Positions 16,108 through 23,066 of a stretch of DNA of 64,000 bases are shown here, piece after piece. The DNA is from Streptomyces sp. NRRL F-5727. GTDB taxonomy: Bacteria > Actinomycetota > Actinomycetes > Streptomycetales > Streptomycetaceae. The notes beneath the pieces were generated by a model. That model searched no databases, was not told the DNA's origin, and saw only the letters and a program-made list of their open reading frames with translations. The DNA lies in the NCBI RefSeq assembly GCF_000719555.1, contig NZ_JOGX01000005.1, forward strand, positions 1 to 64,000, given 5' to 3'. Every line of letters begins with the position of its first letter. Positions within the stretch are counted from its first letter, which is position 1. Position numbers and translations under genes: made by a program.

Positions 16108-16881
16108 ATGGGACGACTCGTACCCGCAGTGACCAGGGCATTCGACATTCTGGAGCTCTTCCTCCAGGGCGACGGTACGCTCTCCGCCCCCGAGATCACC
16201 CGCCGGCTCCAGCTGCCCCGCACCACCACCCACGAGCTGGTCTCCACGCTCGCCGCCCGCAACTACCTCGTCCCGGTGCCGGAACAGCCCGGCCGCTACC
16301 GGCTCGGGGTGCGCACGTACCAGCTCGGCAGCCGGTACGCCGAACAGCTCGACCTGGCCGCGGAGGGCCGTGAGGTCGCCCGCGAGATCGCCGACACCTG
16401 CGGCGAGACCGTCCATGTCGCGCTCCTGGAGGACGCCGACGTCATCTACGTCGCCAAGGTGGACTCCACCCACGCCGTCCGCATGGTGTCGGCGGCCGGC
16501 CGGCGGCTCCCCGCCCACTGCACGGCGGTCGGCAAGATGCTGCTCGCCATGCTCCCGGCCGACGAGCTCGACGAACTCCTCGACGGGCGCGAGCTGACCG
16601 CTATGACGCCGCAGAGCATCACCGACCCGGACGTGCTGCGGGCCGCGCTGGCCGAGATCGCCATCCTCGGCGTCGCCGTCGAGCAGCGCGAGTCCAACCC
16701 GGACGTCTCCTGCGTGGCGGCGCCGGTCCGCGACCGCTCGGGGCGGGTGGTCGCCGCGCTCTCCGTCTCCGTCCCGGTCATCCGCTGGAACGAGGCCCGC
16801 GAGAACGAACTGACCGAACTCGCCGTGCGCGGCGCCGGCGAACTCTCCGCCCGCCTCGGCCACCGCGGCCCGGTCCGCTGA
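16108..16881 (+). CDS. IclR-family transcriptional regulator
   Basis: 257 residues. The N-terminal winged helix-turn-helix is AVTRAFDILELFL, APEITRRLQLPRTTTHELVSTL, then the wing YRLGVRTYQLG. The C-terminal effector domain has EIADTCGETVHVALLEDADVIYVAKVD, LPAHCTAVGKMLLA and VAAPVRDRSGRVVAALSVSVP, all normal for IclR. It probably senses a sugar acid and controls the divergent enolase/dehydrogenase operon. The ATG at 16108 has GAGGTGGGG upstream; an upstream GTG at 16066 would run through the likely operator. Confidence 0.9.
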   Translation: MGRLVPAVTRAFDILELFLQGDGTLSAPEITRRLQLPRTTTHELVSTLAARNYLVPVPEQPGRYRLGVRTYQLGSRYAEQLDLAAEGREVAREIADTCGETVHVALLEDADVIYVAKVDSTHAVRMVSAAGRRLPAHCTAVGKMLLAMLPADELDELLDGRELTAMTPQSITDPDVLRAALAEIAILGVAVEQRESNPDVSCVAAPVRDRSGRVVAALSVSVPVIRWNEARENELTELAVRGAGELSARLGHRGPVR

Positions 16882-16913
16882 CGCCACGCCCCCGATCACC
16901 GCGGCCCGGTCCG
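16861..16913. repeat. 17-bp direct repeat after the IclR gene
   Basis: CACCGCGGCCCGGTCCG occurs at 16861-16877, inside the last codons of the IclR gene, and again at 16897-16913 downstream. The 13-bp core recurs around 16992. The stretch up to 17020 is rich in self-complementary GGCC/CCGG blocks and may act as a terminator between convergent genes. Confidence 0.6.
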
Positions 16914-17020
16914 GCGCGCTCGCACGCCCGGGCTCGCGCCGGGCCGCGGAGGCCGCGTCCCGGCCCGCAGCCCCCGGCCCCACTCCGGGCCGTGCGGCCC
17001 GGTCCGCCCCGTCGGTCCGG

Positions 17021-18277
17021 TCACGCACCGGTGGCTCCGCCGCCCTTCGCGGCCTTGCGCATGCGGCTGACCGGGCCGAAGACCTCCCGGTCGTCGAGGA
17101 AGCCCTCCAGGGCGAAGGTCGCCGCGCCGCGCGTCACCGCGTTGTGCGGGACGGCGCTGCGCCGGAGGGTCGCCGCCCGGTGCGGCAGGGCCAGCGCGTG
17201 CCGGCCGACCGCCTCGTACACGGCCGGGAGCAGCCGCTCCCCGAGCAGGTCCACGACCTGGTTGCCGACCACCACGACCTGCGGGTTGACCAGGTTCACC
17301 AGGTTGGCGACGGCGGCGCCGAGATAGCGCGCGGTGCGGTCGACGGCCGTCAGGGCCGCCGGCTCCCGCGCGTCCACCGCGCGGGCCAGCGCCGCGACCG
17401 TCGCCGCGTCGTCCGGGCCGCCCGCCCGCTCGTCGTCCGGGGCGAGTTCGCGCCAGGTCTCGGCGATCCCGCGCAGCGACACGTACGCCTCCACGCAGCC
17501 CCGGTTGCCGCAGGTGCACAGCCGCCCGTCGAGGGCGAGGCAGGTGTGGCCCCACTCGCCCGCGCTGTTGGTGAAACCCCGGTACAGCTGCCCGCCGACC
17601 GCGATGCCCGCGCCGACGCCGGCCCGGAGCGTCAGCACCACCAGGTCGTCCACCTCGCGGCCCGCGCCGAACCACATCTCCGCGACCGTGCTGGCCCGCA
17701 GCGGGTTGTCCAGCCACAACGGCAGCCCGAGCCGCTCGTCGAGCAGCGCCCGCAGCGGCACCTCGTGCCAGGACCAGTACGGCGAGAAGGACGACACCCC
17801 GCCCTCGCGCTCGACCATGCCCGGCACGCTCACCCCCGCGCCGAGGACCCGCGACCGGTCGGTCCCGGAGACGGCGAGCAGTTCCTCCACGGCCCCGGCG
17901 AGGGTGTCGACCACGTCGGCCGGCCGTACGTCCCCCGGCGGCAGCGGCCGCTCGACGGAGTGCCGGACCGTCAGGGCCAGGTCGAACAGCTCCGCGTGGA
18001 CCGAGGTCTCGGCGATGTCGACGCCGATCAGCGCCCCCCGCACGGCGTTCACGGCCAGCCGGGCGCGCGGCCGTCCGCCGCCCGACTCCTCGTGGCCGGC
18101 CTCGACGAGGACGCCGGCCTCCAGGAGTTCGGCGGTGAGGTTGGCGACCGTGGCGAAGGAGAGCCCCGTGGCGGCGGCGATGTCCTGCCGGCTCATCGCG
18201 CCCGGGCCCGCGTAGACCCGGCGCAGCACCTCGAAGCGGTTGAGGCGGCGAATGTCCTGCGAGGTGCGCCTGATCAT
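17021..18277 (-). CDS. ROK-family transcriptional regulator
   Basis: 418 residues. The winged helix lies at ~12-75 (IRRLNRFEVLRRVYAG, then MSRQDIAAATGLSFATVANLTAELLEAG). The ROK sugar-kinase-like domain follows (GALIGVDIAETSVHAELF, AGVSVPGMVERE), with the zinc site CTCGNRGCVEAYVS and the preceding AGEWGHTCL. Such proteins repress sugar genes until a sugar binds. It is divergent from the galactose catabolic operon and is the likely local repressor. Its start is preceded by a tandem 35-bp duplication that supplies a 12-codon upstream frame overlapping the ROK start (ATGA). Confidence 0.9.
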   Translation of the reverse strand: MIRRTSQDIRRLNRFEVLRRVYAGPGAMSRQDIAAATGLSFATVANLTAELLEAGVLVEAGHEESGGGRPRARLAVNAVRGALIGVDIAETSVHAELFDLALTVRHSVERPLPPGDVRPADVVDTLAGAVEELLAVSGTDRSRVLGAGVSVPGMVEREGGVSSFSPYWSWHEVPLRALLDERLGLPLWLDNPLRASTVAEMWFGAGREVDDLVVLTLRAGVGAGIAVGGQLYRGFTNSAGEWGHTCLALDGRLCTCGNRGCVEAYVSLRGIAETWRELAPDDERAGGPDDAATVAALARAVDAREPAALTAVDRTARYLGAAVANLVNLVNPQVVVVGNQVVDLLGERLLPAVYEAVGRHALALPHRAATLRRSAVPHNAVTRGAATFALEGFLDDREVFGPVSRMRKAAKGGGATGA

Positions 18278-18312
18278 CTCTGCTGCCTCCGTCGGCGGGC
18301 GGTGCGCGTCAT
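18274..18312 (-). CDS. 12-residue upstream peptide coupled to the ROK gene
   Basis: Starting at the ATG in the outer copy of the 35-bp duplication, the frame reads MTRTARRRRQQR and ends in a TGA that overlaps the ROK ATG (ATGA). Because 35 is not a multiple of three, the copied start falls out of frame and stops exactly at the true start. Translation of this Arg-rich peptide could couple to, or slow, synthesis of the regulator. Its expression is an inference. Confidence 0.5.
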   Translation of the reverse strand: MTRTARRRRQQR

Positions 18313-18343
18313 CTCTGCCGCCTCCGTCGGCGGGCGGTGCGCG
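18274..18343. repeat. 35-bp tandem duplication over the ROK gene start
   Basis: Bases 18274-18308 and 18309-18343 are adjacent copies of one 35-bp unit, differing only at position 11 (T versus C). Each copy contains, on the minus strand, GGAGGC and an ATG. The proximal ATG (18277) starts the ROK protein and the distal one (18312) starts the short upstream frame. Confidence 0.95.
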
Positions 18344-18395
18344 GTCGTCGACCAGGATCTTATTCGAAGGGTTGGAAGAAGAGCGCTCCGGCGTA

Positions 18396-18424
18396 TTTAC
18401 AACCGTTAGACGAACCCGTAGTTT
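18396..18424 (+). promoter_or_regulatory. Promoter of the galactose catabolic operon
   Basis: TTTACA (18396-18401), a 17-bp spacer and TAGTTT (18419-18424) lie in an unusually AT-rich stretch, about 50 bp before the first gene (18474). The same island upstream (18359-18400) probably holds the ROK operator and the minus-strand promoter of the ROK gene. Confidence 0.6.
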
Positions 18425-18473
18425 TTCTCTCGCCACCCCGGCACCCCTCTGCCGCCACCCAGGAGGACAAGCG

Positions 18474-19382
18474 ATGCTCCAGCTCAGCGCCGTGCCCTGC
18501 GCCCCCGCACCCGGCCGCCTGCCCGAAGGGCCCGTCTGGGACACCGCCCGGCAGGAACTCCTCTGGGTGGACATCACCGAGGGCCTGGTCCACCGTGCCG
18601 CCCTCACCCGCGAGGACGGCCGCACCGACCTGGTGCCGACCGCCGCCCTCCGCTTCGACAGCCCCGTGGGCGCGGCCGTCCCCTGCGCCTCCGGGGCCCT
18701 CCTCGCCGCCACCGGCACCGCCTTCGTCCGCCTGGAGCACGGCCGGCCCCCGGCCGAGGCCGTCGTGCTCGCCGCACCCGACCTCCCCGGTGACGGCGTG
18801 CCCCGCCGCATGAACGACGCCTCCGTCGACCCCGCGGGCCGCCTCCTCGGCGGCACCATGGCCTTCGACGAACGGCCCGGCGGCGGCGCCCTCTACCGCC
18901 TCGACGCCGGCCGGCTCACCACCCTCGTCGAGCCCGTCTCCATCTCCAACGGCCTCGGCTGGAGCCCCGACGGCACCCTCCTCTACTACGCCGACAGCCC
19001 CACCCGCCGCGTCGACGTCTTCGACTACGACCCCGCCACCGGCGCCCTCTCCGGCCGCCGCCCCTTCGCCGTCCTCGACCGCGGCTACCCCGACGGCCTC
19101 ACCGTCGACGCCGAGGGCAACGTCTGGGTCGCCGTCTGGGGCGGCGGCGAAGTCCTCGCGTTCACCCCCGGCGGCGTCCTCCACGCGCGCGTGGCCCTGC
19201 CCGCCTCGCACGTCACCAGCTGCGCCTTCGCGGGACCCGACCTCGACGTCCTCGTCATCACCACCGCCACCCACAGCCTCCCCGAGGGCCGCCGCCGCGC
19301 CGAACCCGACGCCGGCCGCCTCTTCGTCTGCCGCCCGGGCGTCACGGGCCTGCCCGCCACCCCCTACGCGGACCACCACTGA
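18474..19382 (+). CDS. SMP-30/gluconolactonase-family sugar lactonase
   Basis: 302 residues, a six-bladed propeller of the SMP-30/regucalcin family. GRLPEGPVWD supplies the metal-binding Glu, RRMNDASVDPAGRL the Asn/Asp pair, ISNGLGWSPDGTLLYYADSP the second Asn, and YPDGLTVDAEGNVWVAVWGGG the last Asp. It should open an aldono-lactone, here most likely D-galactono-lactone made by the SDR gene of the same operon. AGGAGGAC precedes the ATG by 8 bp. It is the first gene of the operon, divergent from the ROK regulator. Confidence 0.9.
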   Translation: MLQLSAVPCAPAPGRLPEGPVWDTARQELLWVDITEGLVHRAALTREDGRTDLVPTAALRFDSPVGAAVPCASGALLAATGTAFVRLEHGRPPAEAVVLAAPDLPGDGVPRRMNDASVDPAGRLLGGTMAFDERPGGGALYRLDAGRLTTLVEPVSISNGLGWSPDGTLLYYADSPTRRVDVFDYDPATGALSGRRPFAVLDRGYPDGLTVDAEGNVWVAVWGGGEVLAFTPGGVLHARVALPASHVTSCAFAGPDLDVLVITTATHSLPEGRRRAEPDAGRLFVCRPGVTGLPATPYADHH

Positions 19383-19402
19383 CCCACCTTCAGGAACCCA
19401 CC

Positions 19403-20044
19403 ATGACCAGCCCGTACGAGGGGCTGCGCGCCGCCCTGGCCGCCGCCCCCGTCATCGCCATCCTCCGCTCCACCTCCGCCGCCCGCTTCGCCGAGGTCAC
19501 CGACACCCTCCTCGCCTCCGGCGTCCGCGCCGCCGAGTTCACCCTCACCACCCCCGGCGTGCTCGACGCGCTCCGCGAGTACGCCGCCGACGCCCCGCCC
19601 GGGCTCGCCCTCGGCGCCGGCACCGTCACCACCCCGGCCGAGGCCCAGGCCGCCGTCGAGGCCGGCGCCACCTACCTCATCACCCCCACCACCTGCACCG
19701 ACGTCATCGCCGAGGCCGTCCGCCTCGACGTACCGGTGCTGCCGGGGGCGTACACCCCGACCGAGATCCTCACCGCCTGGCGGGCCGGCGCGACCATGGT
19801 CAAGCTCTTCCCCGCCGCCACCGGCGGCCTCGACCACCTCAAGGCCGTCCGTGCCCCGCTCCCCGACGTGCCGCTCGTCCCCACCGGCGGCATCTCCGCC
19901 GCCGACGCCCCGGCCTACCTCGCCGCCGGCGCCACCGCCCTCGGCGTCGGCGGCCCGCTCCTCGGCGACGCCTGCGAGGGCGGCTCCCTCACGGCCCTGA
20001 CCGAGCGGGCGGCGGCCTTCCTCGACGGGATACGGCTCCGATGA
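19403..20044 (+). CDS. 2-keto-3-deoxy-6-phosphogluconate/galactonate aldolase
   Basis: 213 residues, class I aldolase of the KDPG/KDPGal family. Glu45 (AAEFTL) is the proton-shuttling acid and Lys134 (MVKLFPA) is the Schiff-base lysine. GAGTVTTP, ITPTTCTDV, LPGAYTPTEI and PTGGISAADAP complete the TIM-barrel and phosphate-binding site. It splits the phosphorylated 2-keto-3-deoxy acid to pyruvate and glyceraldehyde 3-phosphate. With dgoD downstream the 6-phosphogalactonate form is the likely substrate. Its TGA overlaps the next ATG (ATGA). Confidence 0.92.
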   Translation: MTSPYEGLRAALAAAPVIAILRSTSAARFAEVTDTLLASGVRAAEFTLTTPGVLDALREYAADAPPGLALGAGTVTTPAEAQAAVEAGATYLITPTTCTDVIAEAVRLDVPVLPGAYTPTEILTAWRAGATMVKLFPAATGGLDHLKAVRAPLPDVPLVPTGGISAADAPAYLAAGATALGVGGPLLGDACEGGSLTALTERAAAFLDGIRLR

Positions 20045-21024
20045 CGCACCCCGCACGCGCGCGTGGACCCGTCGCCGCCCCCGCACCGGCCCTGGTGACC
20101 CTCGGCGAGGCCATGGCCGTCGCCGCCGCCACCACCCCCGGACCGTTCGCCGCCGGTGCCCCGATGCGGCTCGGCTGGGCCGGCGCCGAGGCCACCGTCG
20201 CCGTCGGCGTCAGCAGGCTCGGCCACGCCGCCGCCTGGACCGGCCGGGTCGGCGACGACGCCGCCGGCGCGATGATCCTCGCCGGACTGCGCGCCGAGGG
20301 CGTCGACGTCACCGGCGCCCGCACCGACCCCGACGCCCCCACCGGGCTGATGCTCCGCGAGCGCAGGACCGCCGACCGGCTCCGCGTCTCCTACTACCGG
20401 GCCGGCCTCGCCGGCTCCCGGCTCGCCCCCGCCGACCTCGACGAGGACCGGATCACCGGCGCCCGGATCCTCCACGTCACCGGCATCACCCCGGCGCTGA
20501 GCGCCACCGCCCGCGCCGCCGTCGAGCACGCGGTGACCCTCGCCCGGGCCGCCGGCGTCACCGTCTCCCTCGACGTCAACCACCGCGAGCGCCTGTGGAG
20601 CCGCGCCGAGGCCGCCGAGGTGCTCGGCCGCCTCCTCCCGTACACCGACCTGGTCTTCGCCGGTCCCGAGGAGGCCACCCTCTTCGTCCCCGACGGCGAA
20701 CCCGAGGAGATGGCCCGCGCCCTCACCCGGCTCGGCCCCGCCGAGGCCGTCCTCAAGCTCGGCCCCGACGGCGCCCTCACCGTCACCGGCGGCGCGGCCC
20801 ACATCCGGCCCGCCGTCCCCGTCACCGCCGTCGACCCCGTCGGCGCCGGCGACGCCTTCGTCTCCGGCTACCTCGCCGCCCTCCTGGACGGCTCCCCGGT
20901 GCCCGAACGCCTCCGGCTCGCCGCCCTCTGCGGAGCCTTCGCCGTCTCCGTCCCCGGCGACTGGGAGGGCATCCCGCACCGCACCGAACTCGGCCTGCTG
21001 GCCGCCCAGGACATCACCCGCTGA
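20041..21024 (+). CDS. PfkB-family 2-keto-3-deoxy sugar-acid kinase
   Basis: 327 residues, ribokinase/PfkB fold. The N-terminus has TLGEAMAVAAAT and MRLGWAGAEATVAVGVSRLGH. The C-terminus has VKLGPDGA-like AVLKLGPDGAL and the signature DPVGAGDAFVSGYLAALLDG with the catalytic Asp. DVNHRERLW matches the KDG-kinase subgroup. It should phosphorylate 2-keto-3-deoxygalactonate (or gluconate) for the aldolase, to which it is translationally coupled. Confidence 0.9.
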   Translation: MTHPARARGPVAAPAPALVTLGEAMAVAAATTPGPFAAGAPMRLGWAGAEATVAVGVSRLGHAAAWTGRVGDDAAGAMILAGLRAEGVDVTGARTDPDAPTGLMLRERRTADRLRVSYYRAGLAGSRLAPADLDEDRITGARILHVTGITPALSATARAAVEHAVTLARAAGVTVSLDVNHRERLWSRAEAAEVLGRLLPYTDLVFAGPEEATLFVPDGEPEEMARALTRLGPAEAVLKLGPDGALTVTGGAAHIRPAVPVTAVDPVGAGDAFVSGYLAALLDGSPVPERLRLAALCGAFAVSVPGDWEGIPHRTELGLLAAQDITR

Positions 21025-21049
21025 CCCGCTGTCCCAGAAAGCCCCTCCC

Positions 21050-21802
21050 ATGAACCGTTTCTCCGGGCAGACCGCCGTCGTCACCGGCGCCGCCTCCGGA
21101 ATCGGCGCGGCCAGCGCCGCCCGGCTCGCCCGCGAAGGCGCCGCCGTCGTCGTCGCCGACATCGCCGCGGACGCCGGCGAGGCCGTCGCCGCCCGCATCC
21201 GCGAGGAGGGCGGCCGCGCCGCCTACATCCGCTGCGACGTCTCCTCCGAAGCCGACTGGGCCGCGCTGCGCGCGGAGACCCACGACCGCTTCGGCCCCGT
21301 CTCCATCCTCCACAGCAACGCCTTCACCCACACCCCGGCCGCCGCCCACGAACTCCCCGTCGACTCCTGGGACCGCGAACTCGCCGTCAACCTGCGCGCC
21401 CTCTACCTCGCCGCCCGCACCTTCCTCGACGACCTGCGCGCCGAGGGCGGCAGCCTGGTCGCCACCTCCAGCGTCCACGCCGACTTCGGCCTCCCCGGCT
21501 ACCCCGCCTACGCGGCCTCCAAGGGCGGCATGTGCGCCCTGATCCGCCAGTTCGCCGTCGAGTACGGCCCCGACGTGCGCTTCAACTCCGTGCTGCCCGG
21601 CCCGATCCTCACCGACGTCTGGAACGACGTCGACGAGGAGGGCCGCCGCCTCTCCGCCGACGCCACCGCCCTCGCCCGCCTCGGGCGCCCCGAGGAGGTC
21701 GCGTCCGCCGTCGCCTTCCTCGCCTCGGCCGACGCCGCCTACATCACCGGCACCAACCTCGTCGTCGACGGCGGCTGGACCGTCAAGAAGGACTCCAAGT
21801 GA
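21050..21802 (+). CDS. SDR-family sugar dehydrogenase, probable galactose 1-dehydrogenase
   Basis: 250 residues, classical short-chain dehydrogenase. TGAASGIGAASAARLA is the nucleotide-binding loop, LHSNAF replaces the usual NNAG, the catalytic Ser is in VATSSVHAD, and YPAYAASKGG holds the Tyr-Lys pair. The end VTGTNLVVDGG-like YITGTNLVVDGGW is family-typical. Operon context (lactonase, dehydratase, kinase, aldolase) makes oxidation of D-galactose at C1 the simplest role; other aldoses such as fucose or arabinose are possible. Its TGA is the first of three GTGA overlaps in the repeat leading to dgoD. Confidence 0.85.
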   Translation: MNRFSGQTAVVTGAASGIGAASAARLAREGAAVVVADIAADAGEAVAARIREEGGRAAYIRCDVSSEADWAALRAETHDRFGPVSILHSNAFTHTPAAAHELPVDSWDRELAVNLRALYLAARTFLDDLRAEGGSLVATSSVHADFGLPGYPAYAASKGGMCALIRQFAVEYGPDVRFNSVLPGPILTDVWNDVDEEGRRLSADATALARLGRPEEVASAVAFLASADAAYITGTNLVVDGGWTVKKDSK

Positions 21803-21865
21803 AGGACCACGTGAAGGACCACGTGAAGGACCACGTGAAGGACCACCAGTGAAGGACCACCAGTG
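21799..21865 (+). repeat. 12-bp repeat duplicating an SD+GTG start module
   Basis: GTGAAGGACCAC is repeated four times without gaps (21799-21846), then once more at 21849-21860 after CA; GTGAAG at 21863 is the dgoD start. Each unit contains a start codon and, as AAGGA, an SD for the next GTG 4 bp on. The frames are chained. The SDR stop overlaps a GTG that encodes VKDHVKDHVKDHVKDHQ; its stop (21850-21852) overlaps a GTG encoding VKDHQ; that stop (21864-21866) overlaps the dgoD GTG. Confidence 0.93.
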
Positions 21866-23008
21866 AAGATCACCTCTCTGAAGACCTACCTCGTCGCCCC
21901 CCGCTGGTGCTTCCTGCGGATCGACACCGACGAGGGGATCACCGGCTGGGGCGAACCCGTCGTCGAGGGCCGCGCCCATACCGTCGCCGCCGCCGTCGAC
22001 GAACTCTCCGACTACCTGATCGGGCAGGACCCGATGCGGATCGAGGACCACTGGCAGGTCCTCACCAAGGGCGGCTTCTACCGGGGCGGCCCCGTCCTCT
22101 CCAGCGCCGTCGCCGGCATCGACCAGGCCCTGTGGGACATCAAGGGAAAGGCCCTCGGCGTCCCCGTCTGGGAACTCCTCGGCGGCCACGTCCGCGACCG
22201 CGTCCGCGTCTACAGCTGGATCGGCGGCGACCGCCCCGACGAGGTGGCGAGCGAGGCCCTGGCCCGCAAGGCCGAGGGCTTCACCGCCGTCAAGATGAAC
22301 GCCTCCGCCCAGCTGCGGCTCATCGACACCCCGGCCGCCACCCAGGCCATCGTCGACCGGGTCGCCTCCCTCCGCGAGGCCGTCGGCGACGCGTTCGACA
22401 TCGCCGTCGACTTCCACGGCCGCCTCACCCTCCCCATGGCCCGCCGGGTCCTGCCGCTCCTGGAGCCGTACCTGCCCCTCTTCGTGGAGGAGCCGGTCGT
22501 CCCCGAGCTGAGCGACCACATCGGCGAGGTCGTCCGCTCCACCTCGATCCCCATCGCCACCGGCGAACGCCTCTACTCCCGCTGGGACTTCAAGAAGGTC
22601 CTCGGCCAGGGCATCGCCGTCGCCCAGCCGGACCTCTCGCACGCCGGCGGCATCTCCGAGACCCGCCGGATCGCCGCCATGGCGGAGGCGTACGACGTCT
22701 CCCTCGCCCCGCACTGCCCCCTCGGCCCCATCGCGCTCGCCTCCTGCCTCCAGGTCGGATTCGCCACCCCCAACCTGCTCATCCAGGAGCAGAGCCTCGG
22801 CATCCACTACAACACCGGCTCCGACCTCCTCGACTACCTGGTGGACCCCTCGGTCTTCCGGTACGAGGACGGGCACGTGGCCCTGCCCACCGCGCCCGGC
22901 CTCGGCATCGAGGTCGACGCGAAGGCCGTGGAACGGGCCGCCGAGACCGGCCACCGCTGGCGCAACCCGGTCTGGCGCCGCGACGACGGTTCGCCGGCGG
23001 AGTGGTAG
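21863..23008 (+). CDS. dgoD: D-galactonate dehydratase
   Basis: 381 residues, enolase superfamily. It matches E. coli DgoD along its whole length, from KITSLKTYLVAPRWCFLRI to the ending WRNPVWRRDDGSPAEW. Metal ligands are Asp183 (DFHGR), Glu209 (VEEPVV) and Glu235 (GERLYSR); His185 and His284 (LAPHCPLGP) are the acid/base pair. It converts D-galactonate to 2-keto-3-deoxy-D-galactonate, the committed De Ley-Doudoroff step. The GTG start at 21863 is set by the GTGA overlap at the end of the 12-bp repeat. A strong terminator follows. Confidence 0.95.
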   Translation: MKITSLKTYLVAPRWCFLRIDTDEGITGWGEPVVEGRAHTVAAAVDELSDYLIGQDPMRIEDHWQVLTKGGFYRGGPVLSSAVAGIDQALWDIKGKALGVPVWELLGGHVRDRVRVYSWIGGDRPDEVASEALARKAEGFTAVKMNASAQLRLIDTPAATQAIVDRVASLREAVGDAFDIAVDFHGRLTLPMARRVLPLLEPYLPLFVEEPVVPELSDHIGEVVRSTSIPIATGERLYSRWDFKKVLGQGIAVAQPDLSHAGGISETRRIAAMAEAYDVSLAPHCPLGPIALASCLQVGFATPNLLIQEQSLGIHYNTGSDLLDYLVDPSVFRYEDGHVALPTAPGLGIEVDAKAVERAAETGHRWRNPVWRRDDGSPAEW

Positions 23009-23018
23009 CACACGGACG

Positions 23019-23051
23019 AAGGGCCGGACTCCGTCGAGGAGTCCGGCCCTT
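23019..23051. terminator. Bidirectional terminator between dgoD and the galactanase gene
   Basis: AAGGGCCGGACTCC (23019-23032), loop GTCGA, GGAGTCCGGCCCTT (23038-23051): a perfect 14-bp stem in the 58-bp gap between two convergent genes. Confidence 0.93.
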
Positions 23052-23066
23052 CAGGACGGGTCGGGT

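Noticed and set aside
21014..23011. A 665-codon minus-strand frame opposite the SDR and dgoD genes
   Set aside because: Asp/Gly/Glu/Val-rich antisense shadow crossing two well-supported genes and the repeat; no domain.
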